Source: Methylobacterium nonmethylotrophicum (lineage in GTDB: Bacteria > Pseudomonadota > Alphaproteobacteria > Rhizobiales > Beijerinckiaceae). From it: a stretch of DNA of 64,000 nucleotides. The notes under the pieces are model-generated. The model was not told the origin of the DNA. It searched no databases and saw only the letters and a list, made by a program, of their open reading frames with translations. Position 1 is the stretch's first letter. Each line of letters starts with the position of its first letter. Shown one piece after another: positions 55,739-63,693 of the stretch. The position numbers and the translations under genes are program-made. The stretch lies in the NCBI RefSeq assembly GCF_004745635.1, contig NZ_SRLB01000017.1, positions 1 through 64,000 of the forward strand. The letters are read 5' to 3'.

Positions 55739-56524
55739 ATGACGCAGAGGCTCGCAGGCAAGATCGCCCTCGTGACCGGCAGCGCGCGGGGCATCGGGTT
55801 CGCGGTCGCGACGGCCTTCGCCCGCGAGGGCGCGAAGGTCGTCATCGCCGACCTCGACGGGGCGGGCGCGGCGGAGGCCGCCGCCGGGATCGGCCCGGCG
55901 GCGATGCCGCTCTCCGTCGACGTCGCCGACCCGGCCTCGGTCGCCGCCATGATGGAGCGGATCCTCGCCGCCCACGGGCGCGTCGACATCCTGGTCAACA
56001 ATGCGGGGATCGGCGCGAACACCCCGTTCCTCGAGACGAGCCTCGCCGACTGGAACCGCATCATCGGCGTCAACCTGACCGGCGCCTTCATGGTGGCGCA
56101 GGCCTGCGCCCGGGAGATGGTGCGCGTCGGCGGCGGCAAGATCGTCAACATCGGGTCGCTGTCGGGCCAGCGCGGCGGCAACGGACGGGCGGCCTACGGC
56201 GCGGCCAAGGCGGGGCTGGAACTCCTCACCAAGGTGATGGCGGTCGAGCTGGCGCAAGCCAATATCAACGTCAACACCATCGCCCCCGGCGCGATCGAGA
56301 CCGAGATCGCGAAGGCGATGCACGACCGGGCGACGCGGGCGGCCTATCACCGCCTGATCCCGATGAGCCGCTACGGCACGCCGGAGGAGATCGCCGACGC
56401 CGCGGTGTTCCTGTGCTCGGACGAGGCGGGCTACATCCACGGCCACACCCTCAACGTCGATGGCGGCTTCCGCGAGGCGGGCCTGATGTTCACGCGCGAT
56501 CCGGACACACCCGCCGCGACCTGA
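55739..56524 (+). CDS. SDR-family dehydrogenase
   Basis: 261 residues, classical short-chain dehydrogenase. Cofactor motif VTGSARGIGFAVA (~13-25), NNAG in ILVNNAGIG, catalytic Ser in IVNIGSLSGQ and Tyr-x-x-x-Lys in AAYGAAKAG, with the final HTLNVDGG. Asp in VIADLDG after the second strand indicates NAD+. It starts 13 bases after the kinase stop, so the three genes are one operon. It probably oxidises or reduces a hydroxyl of the sugar acid. Confidence 0.92.
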   Translation: MTQRLAGKIALVTGSARGIGFAVATAFAREGAKVVIADLDGAGAAEAAAGIGPAAMPLSVDVADPASVAAMMERILAAHGRVDILVNNAGIGANTPFLETSLADWNRIIGVNLTGAFMVAQACAREMVRVGGGKIVNIGSLSGQRGGNGRAAYGAAKAGLELLTKVMAVELAQANINVNTIAPGAIETEIAKAMHDRATRAAYHRLIPMSRYGTPEEIADAAVFLCSDEAGYIHGHTLNVDGGFREAGLMFTRDPDTPAAT

Positions 56525-56569
56525 CCGTCATCGCTCGCGGCTGCTCGGCGACGTTCCGGGCTCGAAGCC

Positions 56570-56601
56570 AGCGCCTTCGAACGGACCCGTTCGAAGGCGC
56601 T
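56570..56601. terminator. Bidirectional terminator, TTCGAA palindrome
   Basis: Perfect 15-bp arms (56570-56584 and 56587-56601, core GCGCCTTCGAACG) between the convergent SDR and TRAP genes. The same core returns at 63615-63644. Confidence 0.8.
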
Positions 56602-56607
56602 GCGACA

Positions 56608-58482
56608 TCACAGGAAGCCGGTCGAGAACCACGGCACGAAGGTCAGCACCAGGAGGCCGAGGAACAGCGCGCCGAGATAGATCCAGATCCGGCGCATCCC
56701 GGCCTCGGGCGCGACGTCGCCGATGATGCAGGCGGCGTAGTAGCAGAGGCCGAAGGGCGGGGCGAAGAGGCCCAGTCCCATCGCGAGGATCACGATCATG
56801 CTGTAATGCACCTCGTGGATCCCGAACTGGTGCGCGATCGGAAACAGCAGCGGGCCGAACAGCACGATCGCCGGAATGCCTTCGAGCAGGCTGCCGAGCA
56901 CGATGAAGGCGACGACCGAGATCAGCAGGAAGCCGACCTGGCCGCCCGGCACCGCCGCCATCGCCCGGGCGAGGTCGTGCGAGAAGCCGGACTGGGTCAG
57001 GGCCCAGGCCATGGCGCTCGCCGCTCCGACGATGAACAGGATCGCGCCGGACAACGAGGCCGTGCGCGCCAGCATCGGCAGGATCTCCCGCCGCTTGAGC
57101 CCGCCGCGATAGATCACGAGGCCGAGGACCAGCGAGTAGGCGATACCGATCGTCGAGACCTCGGTGGCGGTCGCGACCCCCTCGACCACCGCCGTGCGGA
57201 TCAGGAACGGCAGCAGCAGGGCGGGCAGCGCGACGAGGAGCGTCTTCTTCACCACCGAGACGGGGGCGCGGGCGATCACGACGGCGTCCTCCTCCTTTCC
57301 GGCCCGGTAGCGGGCGACCGCCGCGAGGACGAGGGCGAGCACCAGGGCGGGCAGGATCCCGGCGGTGAACAGGGCGGCGATCGACACCCCCGTCGCCGAC
57401 GCGATGGCGATGAGCACGATCGAGGGCGGGATCGTCTCGCTCATCGCGCCCGACGCCGCCAGGATCGACAGCAATTCGCCGTCCTTCATCCCGCGCCGGC
57501 GCATCTCGGGAAACAGGACGGGGGCGACCGCCGCCATGTCGGCGGTCTTCGAGCCGGAGATGCCCGACACGAGGAGCATCGCGCCGAGCAGCACGTAGGA
57601 CATGCCGGCCTTCACGTGGCCGAGGAGCGAGGCCAGGAACGCCACCATCACCCGCGCCATCCCGGTCGCGTCGACGAGCTGGCCGAGCAGCACGAAGAGG
57701 GGAATCGCGAGCAGGATCAGGCTGCTCATCCCCTCGTCCATCCGCCCGACCACGATGGTGAGCGGGGTCGAGGTCGTGGTCAGCAGGTAGGCCGAGGTGG
57801 CGAGCGCGAACGAGAACGCGATCGGCACGCCGGCCAGGATGCCGACACCGAGCAGGCCGACGAAGAACACCAGGAGCGCCCAGTTGCCGATCCCGGCGAG
57901 CAGGGGAGCCGCGAGGGCGAGGAGCACCGCGATCCCGGCGAGCACCGCGCCGACGCCCAGGAGGTCGGCGAGGCGGTGGCGGGCGAGGCGCAGGGCGCAG
58001 GCCAGGAGCGCCAGCACGAAGCCGACCGGCACCGCCAGCGCCCGCACCGTGCCCGACCAGCCGAGAGCCGGCGTCTCCACGAAGGACTGGTCCTCGGTGT
58101 AGTCGTAGGCGGCGTGCATCAGCAGGGCCAGGAAGACGAACACCGTCCCGACGGCGAGCGCCTCGCACCAGCCCCGCGCCCGCGGCGACAGCGACCCGAC
58201 CACGAAGGTCAGCCGCATGTGCTCAGCCCGTTGCACCGCCACGACGCTGCCGAGCATGGCGAGCCACAGGAACAGGATCGAGGCGAGCTCGTCGCTCCAG
58301 ATGATCGAGTGCCCGATCGCCCGCGAGACGATGCCGGCGAACAGGATGACCGCCTCGGCGGCGACCAGGATCGCGGCCGGGACCTCGACGGCGAGGCGCA
58401 AGGCCCGCTCGGCCGCCGAGAGCCAGTCCGAGGGAGGGGCGGCGGCGGCCGGCCGCCCGTGGGTGTCGGCGAGGGCGCTCAT
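56608..58482 (-). CDS. TRAP transporter fused small and large permease (DctQM)
   Basis: 624 residues. Residues ~1-170 form the four-helix DctQ part (WSDELASILFLWLAMLGSVVAVQRAEHMRLTFVV), and residues ~190-620 the DctM part with GILAGVPIAFSFALATSAYLL, GSKTADMAAVAPVLFPEM, ASGAMSETIPPSIVLI and FGPLLFPIAHQFGIHEVHYSMIVILAMGLGLFAPPFG. The fusion form is a known variant. With the binding protein it imports a sugar acid or other carboxylate by a sodium or proton gradient. Its start overlaps the binding-protein stop (ATGA). Confidence 0.93.
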   Translation of the reverse strand: MSALADTHGRPAAAAPPSDWLSAAERALRLAVEVPAAILVAAEAVILFAGIVSRAIGHSIIWSDELASILFLWLAMLGSVVAVQRAEHMRLTFVVGSLSPRARGWCEALAVGTVFVFLALLMHAAYDYTEDQSFVETPALGWSGTVRALAVPVGFVLALLACALRLARHRLADLLGVGAVLAGIAVLLALAAPLLAGIGNWALLVFFVGLLGVGILAGVPIAFSFALATSAYLLTTTSTPLTIVVGRMDEGMSSLILLAIPLFVLLGQLVDATGMARVMVAFLASLLGHVKAGMSYVLLGAMLLVSGISGSKTADMAAVAPVLFPEMRRRGMKDGELLSILAASGAMSETIPPSIVLIAIASATGVSIAALFTAGILPALVLALVLAAVARYRAGKEEDAVVIARAPVSVVKKTLLVALPALLLPFLIRTAVVEGVATATEVSTIGIAYSLVLGLVIYRGGLKRREILPMLARTASLSGAILFIVGAASAMAWALTQSGFSHDLARAMAAVPGGQVGFLLISVVAFIVLGSLLEGIPAIVLFGPLLFPIAHQFGIHEVHYSMIVILAMGLGLFAPPFGLCYYAACIIGDVAPEAGMRRIWIYLGALFLGLLVLTFVPWFSTGFL

Positions 58483-59510
58483 GCGAGCCCCCCGGTCACC
58501 GCCTCGAGGGCCTTCCACGCCTCGGGCCCGAACTTCTCCTTCCAGTCGCGGTAGAAGCCCGCCTGGCTCAGGGCCTTGCGGAACGCCTCCTTGTCGGGGG
58601 CCTCGAAGACCAGCCCGCGGGCGGTGAGCTGCGACTTCAACGTGCCGCTGAGGCGCACCACGTCCTCGCGCTGCTCCGCCGCGGCGCGGTCGAGCTCGCG
58701 CCGGACGATCTCCTGCAGCGGATCGGGCAGGCGGGAGAGCGCGCGCCGGTTGGCCACGAGCCAGAACGGGTCCCAGATGTGGTTGGTCTCGGAGACGTAT
58801 TTCTGGACCTCGTAGAGCTTGCCGGAATCGATCGCCACGAGCCCGTTCTCCTGGCCGTCGACCAGCCGGGTCTGCAGCGCGGTGTAGAGCTCGTTGAAGT
58901 TGATCGAGGTCGGGCTCGCCCCGAGGGCCGAGAACAGCGAGGTGAAGATCGGCGCCACCGGCACGCGGATGCGGTAGCCCTTGAGGTCGTCGGGGGTGCG
59001 GATCGGCTTGGCCGCCGAGGTGATCTGCCGGAAGCTGTTGTCGGCGGCCTTGGCGGCGACGATGAGGCCGGCCTTCTCGATCTGCGTGCGGACGTACTGG
59101 CCGATCGGCCCGTCGACCCCGCGCCAGACCTGGTCGTAATCCGAGAAGGCGAAGCCGACATTGGTGATCGCCGCGCCGGCCGCGACGGTCGAGATCACCG
59201 ATCCGGCGATGTTGAGGAACTCGATGCCGCCGGAGCGCACCTGCGTGATCAGGTCGGTGTCGGAGCCGAGCTGGCTCGCCGGGAAGAAGCGCAGCTCCAT
59301 CCGCCCGCCCGAGGCCTCGCGGATGCGCCCGCAGGCCTGCTCGAGCCGCGCGTTGATCGGCTGGGTCAGGGACTGGCCGGTCGCGAGCTTGTAGGTGAAC
59401 TCGGCGGCGCGCGCCGGGCCGGTGCGGATCGCGACGAGCGGGAACGCGGCCGCGCCGGCCAGGACGAGGCGGCGCGACGGTCCGGTGGTGAATCCGGTCT
59501 TCGACGTCAT
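58479..59510 (-). CDS. TRAP transporter solute-binding protein (DctP)
   Basis: 343 residues with a Tat-type signal sequence (SRRLVLAGAAAF, RTGPARAAEF), so it is exported folded. DctP features: LATGQSLTQPINARLEQACGRI, GGRMELRFFPASQLGSDTDLITQVRSGGIEF, and RTPDDLKGYRIRVP with the Arg that binds the substrate carboxylate. The ribosome site GGAGG precedes ATG 59510. Located beside a sugar-acid operon, it probably binds apionate, isoapionate or a similar acid, which is inferred. Confidence 0.92.
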   Translation of the reverse strand: MTSKTGFTTGPSRRLVLAGAAAFPLVAIRTGPARAAEFTYKLATGQSLTQPINARLEQACGRIREASGGRMELRFFPASQLGSDTDLITQVRSGGIEFLNIAGSVISTVAAGAAITNVGFAFSDYDQVWRGVDGPIGQYVRTQIEKAGLIVAAKAADNSFRQITSAAKPIRTPDDLKGYRIRVPVAPIFTSLFSALGASPTSINFNELYTALQTRLVDGQENGLVAIDSGKLYEVQKYVSETNHIWDPFWLVANRRALSRLPDPLQEIVRRELDRAAAEQREDVVRLSGTLKSQLTARGLVFEAPDKEAFRKALSQAGFYRDWKEKFGPEAWKALEAVTGGLA

Positions 59511-59766
59511 GGGTTTCCTCCACTGCGCCGGCATCCGCGCTTGCTGCGGTGCGGCATCGTTTCGTCGGGGTAATGTGGCGTGTCGGCGTTGGGCGCCGCC
59601 CCGTCGGTCATGGCGTGAGCCGGGGCGGGCCGGATGGCGCACGGCGTGAAGCGCGGTCTCGCGCTCGTCGTCCTCCCTGTCGGCGCCCTCGCTGGCAGCG
59701 CACCTCTCGGGTGGGCGCGGGGCGGCTCGTCTCGCTATCGGACGACACTAGGAACCGGCTTCTTGT

Positions 59767-59779
59767 AGGACAATCCAGA
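59767..59779 (+). promoter_or_regulatory. Candidate operator copy 1 (AGGACAATCCAGA)
   Basis: 13-bp motif 39 bases before the lysR start, in the gap shared with dctP. An identical copy in inverse orientation lies at 60770-60782, before the next operon. Likely binding site of the LysR protein. Confidence 0.5.
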
Positions 59780-59817
59780 ATATTTGCATGTTCGTGTAGC
59801 GTCGCTAAACTGTCGGG

Positions 59818-60744
59818 ATGTCGGTCCCGCTTCGCGCCATCACGGTCTTCCACGCCGTCGCCCGCTCCGGCAGCGTCACCCGGGCGGCGGAGGATCTCGG
59901 CGTCACGCCCTCGGCGGTGAGCCAGCAGATCCAGGCGCTCGAGGTCAGCCTCGGTACCGCCCTCATCGGCAAGGCCGGCCGCAACGTCGTGCTGACCGAG
60001 GCGGGCGAGCGCTACTTCGAGATGATCGGGACCGAGATCGACCGGATCATGGAGGCGACCCAGCGCATCCAGGGCTTCCGGTCGGTGACGACGCTCACCG
60101 TGCGGGCGACCCCGAGCCTGTCGACCAAGTGGCTGCTGCCGCGGCTCGCCGGCTTCATCGAGGCGCATCCCGACATCGAGCTGCGCCTCGACGGCACCAA
60201 CGAGCCGACGGCGTTCCAGAAGGAGAGCGTCGACATCGAGATCCGGCACGGCACCGGCGGCTGGCCGGGGCTGTTCGCCGAGGGCCTGGTCGAGGAGAGC
60301 TTCCGGCCGGTCTGCGCCGCCTCCCTCGCCGCTCCCGGCAGCCTCGCGGCCGAGGACCTGCCCCGCCACCTGCTGATCCACTCGGTGAAATCCCAGGTGC
60401 AGTGGGCGCACTGGTTCAAGCTCGCCGGCGTGGTGCCGGCTTCGCGCTGGCGCCGGCTCCTGTTCGACCGCACCCACATGGCGATCGACGCCGCCGCCGC
60501 CGGCCTCGGCATCGCGCTGGAGAGCGACCTGATGCTGTGGGGCGACCTCCGGGCGGGGCGGCTCGCCTGCCCGCTGCGGACGCCCCCGCGGATCACCCTC
60601 GTCACCCAGTGGGTGACCTGCCCGCCCGACCACCTGCGGCACCGCAAGGTTCGGGCCTTCCTGGACTGGATCCGCCGGGAACGGGATGCCTGGGCGAGGG
60701 AGCGCGACGCCTGGGCGCCGGAGCGGGCCGAGACGAACCTTTAG
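59818..60744 (+). CDS. LysR-family transcription regulator (GcvA-like)
   Basis: 308 residues. The N-terminal winged helix-turn-helix reads FHAVARSGSVTRAAEDLGVTPSAVSQQIQALEVSLG. The substrate-binding domain (~90-290) contains VRATPSLSTKWLLPRLAGFIEAHPDIELRL, as in GcvA-type regulators. The C-terminal tail has a short Arg-Asp-Ala-Trp repeat (RDAWARERDAWAPER). It is divergent from the TRAP operon and in front of the oxidoreductase operon; copies of one 13-bp motif lie on both sides, so it is the likely controller of the island. Confidence 0.93.
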   Translation: MSVPLRAITVFHAVARSGSVTRAAEDLGVTPSAVSQQIQALEVSLGTALIGKAGRNVVLTEAGERYFEMIGTEIDRIMEATQRIQGFRSVTTLTVRATPSLSTKWLLPRLAGFIEAHPDIELRLDGTNEPTAFQKESVDIEIRHGTGGWPGLFAEGLVEESFRPVCAASLAAPGSLAAEDLPRHLLIHSVKSQVQWAHWFKLAGVVPASRWRRLLFDRTHMAIDAAAAGLGIALESDLMLWGDLRAGRLACPLRTPPRITLVTQWVTCPPDHLRHRKVRAFLDWIRRERDAWARERDAWAPERAETNL

Positions 60745-60769
60745 CGGCGCTTCACGGTGGCGCTGGAAA

Positions 60770-60782
60770 TCTGGATTGTCCT
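60770..60782 (-). promoter_or_regulatory. Candidate operator copy 2 (AGGACAATCCAGA)
   Basis: Exact inverse copy of the motif at 59767-59779, about 155 bases before the start of the SAF-domain oxidoreductase operon. See the finding on the shared motif. Confidence 0.5.
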
Positions 60783-60935
60783 TCACGAAGCGCGCTTCTA
60801 GCGTTTCGGCCGTCACGACCGCGCCGGGCCGCTCCAGGCGCCCGCCACGGTCGCGCCCCGAGACCGGCCCCGCCCTCCGGCATCCAGCCCGGAGCGAGCG
60901 GACGAGAGCCCGGTCGGCGGAAAACGGAGGAAACG

Positions 60936-62297
60936 ATGAACCTGTCCACCCTGCTCCTCGCCCGCGCCTCGGCCGGCCGGCCGGTCCGCGTCGGCCTGAT
61001 CGGCGCCGGCAAGTTCGGCTCGATGGTGCTCGCCCAGGCCCAGCGCATCGAGGGAATGCACGTCGTCGGCGTCGCCGACCTCAATGTCGGCCGCGCCCGC
61101 GACTCCCTCGCCCGCGTCGGCTGGCCGGCGGAGCGCTACGCCGCGACCTCGCTGGGCGACGCGATCAGGACCGGCCGCACCTGCGTCACCGACGATGCCG
61201 GCGCGCTCAGCGCCTGCGACGAGGTCGAGTGCATCATCGAGGCGACCGGGCACCCGATCGCCGGAATCCGCCACGCCATCCAGGCGATCGATGCCGGCAA
61301 GCACGTCGTGATGGTCAACGTCGAGGCCGACGTGCTGTGCGGCCCCCTGCTCGCCGAGCGGGCCCGCCGCAAGGGCGTCGTCTACTCCATGGCCTATGGC
61401 GACCAGCCGGCGATCATCTGCGAACTGGTCGACTGGGCCCGCTCCTGCGGCTTCGAGCTGACCTCGGCCGGCAAGGGCATGAACTTCGAGCCGCGCTACC
61501 GCTACTCCACCCCCGACACCGTGTGGGGCTTCTTCGGCTGGTCCGAGGAGGAGGTGAAGAAGGGCGACTTCAACCCGAAGATGTACAACTCGTTCACCGA
61601 CGGCACCAAGGCGGCGATCGAGATGGCGGCGGTGGCCAACGGCACCGGGCTCGACTGCCCCGACGACGGCCTCGCCTTCCCGCCGACCGGCCTGCACGAC
61701 CTCGCCCGGGTCTTCCGCCCGGTGAGCGACGGCGGCAGGCTGCCGCGGTCGGGCCTCGTCGACATCGCGGCGAGCCAGGAGCCGGACGGGCGCGAGGTGT
61801 TCAACAACATCCGGTACGGCGTCTTCGTCACCTTCAAGGCGACGAGCGAGTACACCCGGGCCTGCTTCCGCCAGTACGGCCTGCTCACCGACCCGTCCGG
61901 CTGGTACGGCTCGATGTGGCGCCCCTTCCACATGATCGGGCTGGAGACCAGCGTCAGCGTGCTCTCGGCGGTGCTGCGGGGCGAGCCGACCGGCTGCTCG
62001 AAGGAGTTCCGCGGCGACGCCGTGGCGACCGCCAAGCGCGACCTCAAGCCCGGCGAGATGCTCGACGGCGAGGGCGGCTACGCGGTGTGGGCGAACGCGA
62101 TCCCGGCGACGAAGAGCCTGGCGCTCAACGCCCTGCCGATCGGGCTCGCCCACAACGTCAAGCTCAAGCGCCCGGTCGGAAAGGACCAGATCGTGAGCGT
62201 CGACGACGTCGAGCTCACCAGCGACCTCGACGTGGTGGGCTTGCGCCGGCAGATGGAGGACGAGACCCGCCGGACGGCGCCGCAGAAGGCGGCCTGA
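60936..62297 (+). CDS. Rossmann/SAF-domain oxidoreductase (homoserine-dehydrogenase-like)
   Basis: 453 residues, CGGAGG five bases before ATG 60936. N-terminal NAD(P) fold: RVGLIGAGKFGSMVLAQAQ with GxGxxG (~19-37), then CIIEATGHPIAG and GKHVVMVNVEADVLCGPLLA as in homoserine-dehydrogenase-like enzymes. The C-terminal part (~355-430) looks like a SAF domain (AKRDLKPGEMLDGEGGYAVW). This combination is found in sugar and polyol catabolic clusters, but I know of no certain reaction. Position suggests oxidation or rearrangement of the imported acid before the kinase step. Confidence 0.82.
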   Translation: MNLSTLLLARASAGRPVRVGLIGAGKFGSMVLAQAQRIEGMHVVGVADLNVGRARDSLARVGWPAERYAATSLGDAIRTGRTCVTDDAGALSACDEVECIIEATGHPIAGIRHAIQAIDAGKHVVMVNVEADVLCGPLLAERARRKGVVYSMAYGDQPAIICELVDWARSCGFELTSAGKGMNFEPRYRYSTPDTVWGFFGWSEEEVKKGDFNPKMYNSFTDGTKAAIEMAAVANGTGLDCPDDGLAFPPTGLHDLARVFRPVSDGGRLPRSGLVDIAASQEPDGREVFNNIRYGVFVTFKATSEYTRACFRQYGLLTDPSGWYGSMWRPFHMIGLETSVSVLSAVLRGEPTGCSKEFRGDAVATAKRDLKPGEMLDGEGGYAVWANAIPATKSLALNALPIGLAHNVKLKRPVGKDQIVSVDDVELTSDLDVVGLRRQMEDETRRTAPQKAA

Positions 62298-62393
62298 GTT
62301 GAAGCGTCGCCGGCCGGCCCGTCCGGCCGGCGGCGTCCCTCACCGGATCCGTCCATCCGGCGCCGGACGGGCCGGCGCCGCGCGAGCCCGCCC

Positions 62394-62720
62394 ATGCCTC
62401 TGACATCCCGGCCCTTCGTGGTCATCGCCGAGTTCCGGGTGAAGCCCGGCTCCCTCGACGCGTTCCTCGACCTCGCCCATGACGATGCCCGCGCCTCGGT
62501 GGCGCACGAGCCCGGCTGCCGCGCCTTCGACGTCGCGGTGAGCGGGAGCGACCCGCTCACGGTGGTGTTCTACGAGGTCTACGACGACCGCGCCGCCTTC
62601 GACGCGCATCTCGAGACGCCGCACCTCGCCCGGTTCCGGGCCGGCTTCCCGGCGCTGATCGCGGAGGAGCGGCCGGTGCGGTTCCTTCACCGGACCTTCA
62701 GCGGCGCGGAGGCGGCATGA
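62394..62720 (+). CDS. ABM-domain protein (putative quinol monooxygenase fold)
   Basis: 108 residues. A dimeric alpha-beta-barrel protein of the antibiotic biosynthesis monooxygenase group: FVVIAEFRVKPGSLDAFLDLAHDDARASVAHEPGCRAFDV, then LTVVFYEVYDDRAAFDAHLETPHLARF. In catabolic operons such proteins have been found to act as isomerases or epimerase-like helpers as well as monooxygenases. The stop overlaps the start of the following dehydrogenase (ATGA). Confidence 0.88.
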   Translation: MPLTSRPFVVIAEFRVKPGSLDAFLDLAHDDARASVAHEPGCRAFDVAVSGSDPLTVVFYEVYDDRAAFDAHLETPHLARFRAGFPALIAEERPVRFLHRTFSGAEAA

Positions 62721-63607
62721 CCGCGCCCCTGACGATCGGCTTCCTCGGCACCGGCATCATGGGCGCGCCGATGGCGCGCCACCTCTGCCGGGCCGGCCAC
62801 GCCGTCCGCGCCTGGAACCGCTCGCCGGCCAAGGCGGCCGCCCTGGCGGAGGACGGGGCGACGGTCGCGGCCGACCCGCGCGAGGCGGCCCGCGGCGCCG
62901 ACGCGGTGATCTGCATGCTGAGCTCCGGCCCGGCCTGCGACGAGATCCTGCTCGGCTCCCGGGGCGTCATCGCGGCGATGTCGCCCGGCAGCGTGCTCGC
63001 GGTGATGAGCTCGATCCCGGTCGAGACCGCGCAGCGCCAGGCCGAGGCCGCCGCCGCGGCCGGGATCCACGCCGTCGACGCACCCGTCTCCGGCGGCGAG
63101 CGCGGCGCGGTCGCCGGCACCCTCGCGATCATGGCGGGCGGCACCCCGGAGGCGTTCGGCCGGGCGGAGCCGATTCTGGCGGCGATGGGGCGGGTGACCC
63201 ATGTCGGGCCGGCCGGAAGCGGGCAATTGGCCAAGCTCGCCAACCAGGCCATCGTCGCCTCGACCCTCGTCACGGTGGCGGAGGCGATCACCTTCGTGGA
63301 GCGCGGCGGGGCCGATCCGGCCAAGGTCCGCGAGGCGCTCCTCGGCGGCTTCGCCGATTCGACGATCCTCAAGCAGCATGCCTTGCGGATGATCGCCCGG
63401 GACTTCGCCCCGGGCGGCCCGGCCAAGTACCAGGTCAAGGATACCGGCACCGCCCTGTCCCATGCCGCGACGCTCGGCCTGACCTTGCCGGTCCTGTCCC
63501 TCGTCGATCGCCTGTTTTCCGAGATGGTGGCGCAGGGCGACGGCGACCTCGACCACAGCGCGGTGATCCGCGAGATCCGCCGCCGCAACGGCCTGTCGAC
63601 GGCCTGA
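62717..63607 (+). CDS. 3-hydroxyisobutyrate dehydrogenase-family oxidoreductase
   Basis: 296 residues. The beta-hydroxyacid dehydrogenase pattern is complete: IGFLGTGIMGAPMARHL (cofactor), DAPVSGGERGAVAGTLAIMAGG (substrate site), GQLAKLANQ with the catalytic Lys (GxxxKxxxN), and KDTGTALSHA. Arg and no Asp after the second strand (AWNRSPAK) suggests NADP+, as in the GlxR/GarR-like group or L-threonate dehydrogenase relatives. It is the last gene of the operon. It could make the 3-oxo acid that the RuBisCO-like/kinase pair needs. Confidence 0.92.
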   Translation: MTAPLTIGFLGTGIMGAPMARHLCRAGHAVRAWNRSPAKAAALAEDGATVAADPREAARGADAVICMLSSGPACDEILLGSRGVIAAMSPGSVLAVMSSIPVETAQRQAEAAAAAGIHAVDAPVSGGERGAVAGTLAIMAGGTPEAFGRAEPILAAMGRVTHVGPAGSGQLAKLANQAIVASTLVTVAEAITFVERGGADPAKVREALLGGFADSTILKQHALRMIARDFAPGGPAKYQVKDTGTALSHAATLGLTLPVLSLVDRLFSEMVAQGDGDLDHSAVIREIRRRNGLSTA

Positions 63608-63614
63608 TGCCGCC

Positions 63615-63644
63615 GCGCCTTCGAACGGACTCGGTCGAAGGCGC
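63615..63644 (+). terminator. Terminator after the oxidoreductase operon, TTCGAA palindrome
   Basis: 10-bp arms GCGCCTTCGA and TCGAAGGCGC, 8 bases after the last stop. It shares the core with the palindrome at 56570-56601, including the inner ACGGAC. Confidence 0.75.
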
Positions 63645-63673
63645 AAGGGGATGAGAGTCGAGCCCGGACTCCG

Positions 63674-63693
63674 CCCCCGGCCTGAGCCGGGGG
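63674..63693. terminator. Second hairpin after the operon
   Basis: CCCCCGGC and GCCGGGGG with a CTGA loop, a perfect 8-bp stem 30 bases after the first terminator. Confidence 0.5.

Noticed and set aside
56413-58554. Long antisense frame over the TRAP permease
   Set aside because: Its product is an Asp/His/Arg/Gly-rich low-complexity string with no fold, while the other strand encodes a clear DctQM fusion.
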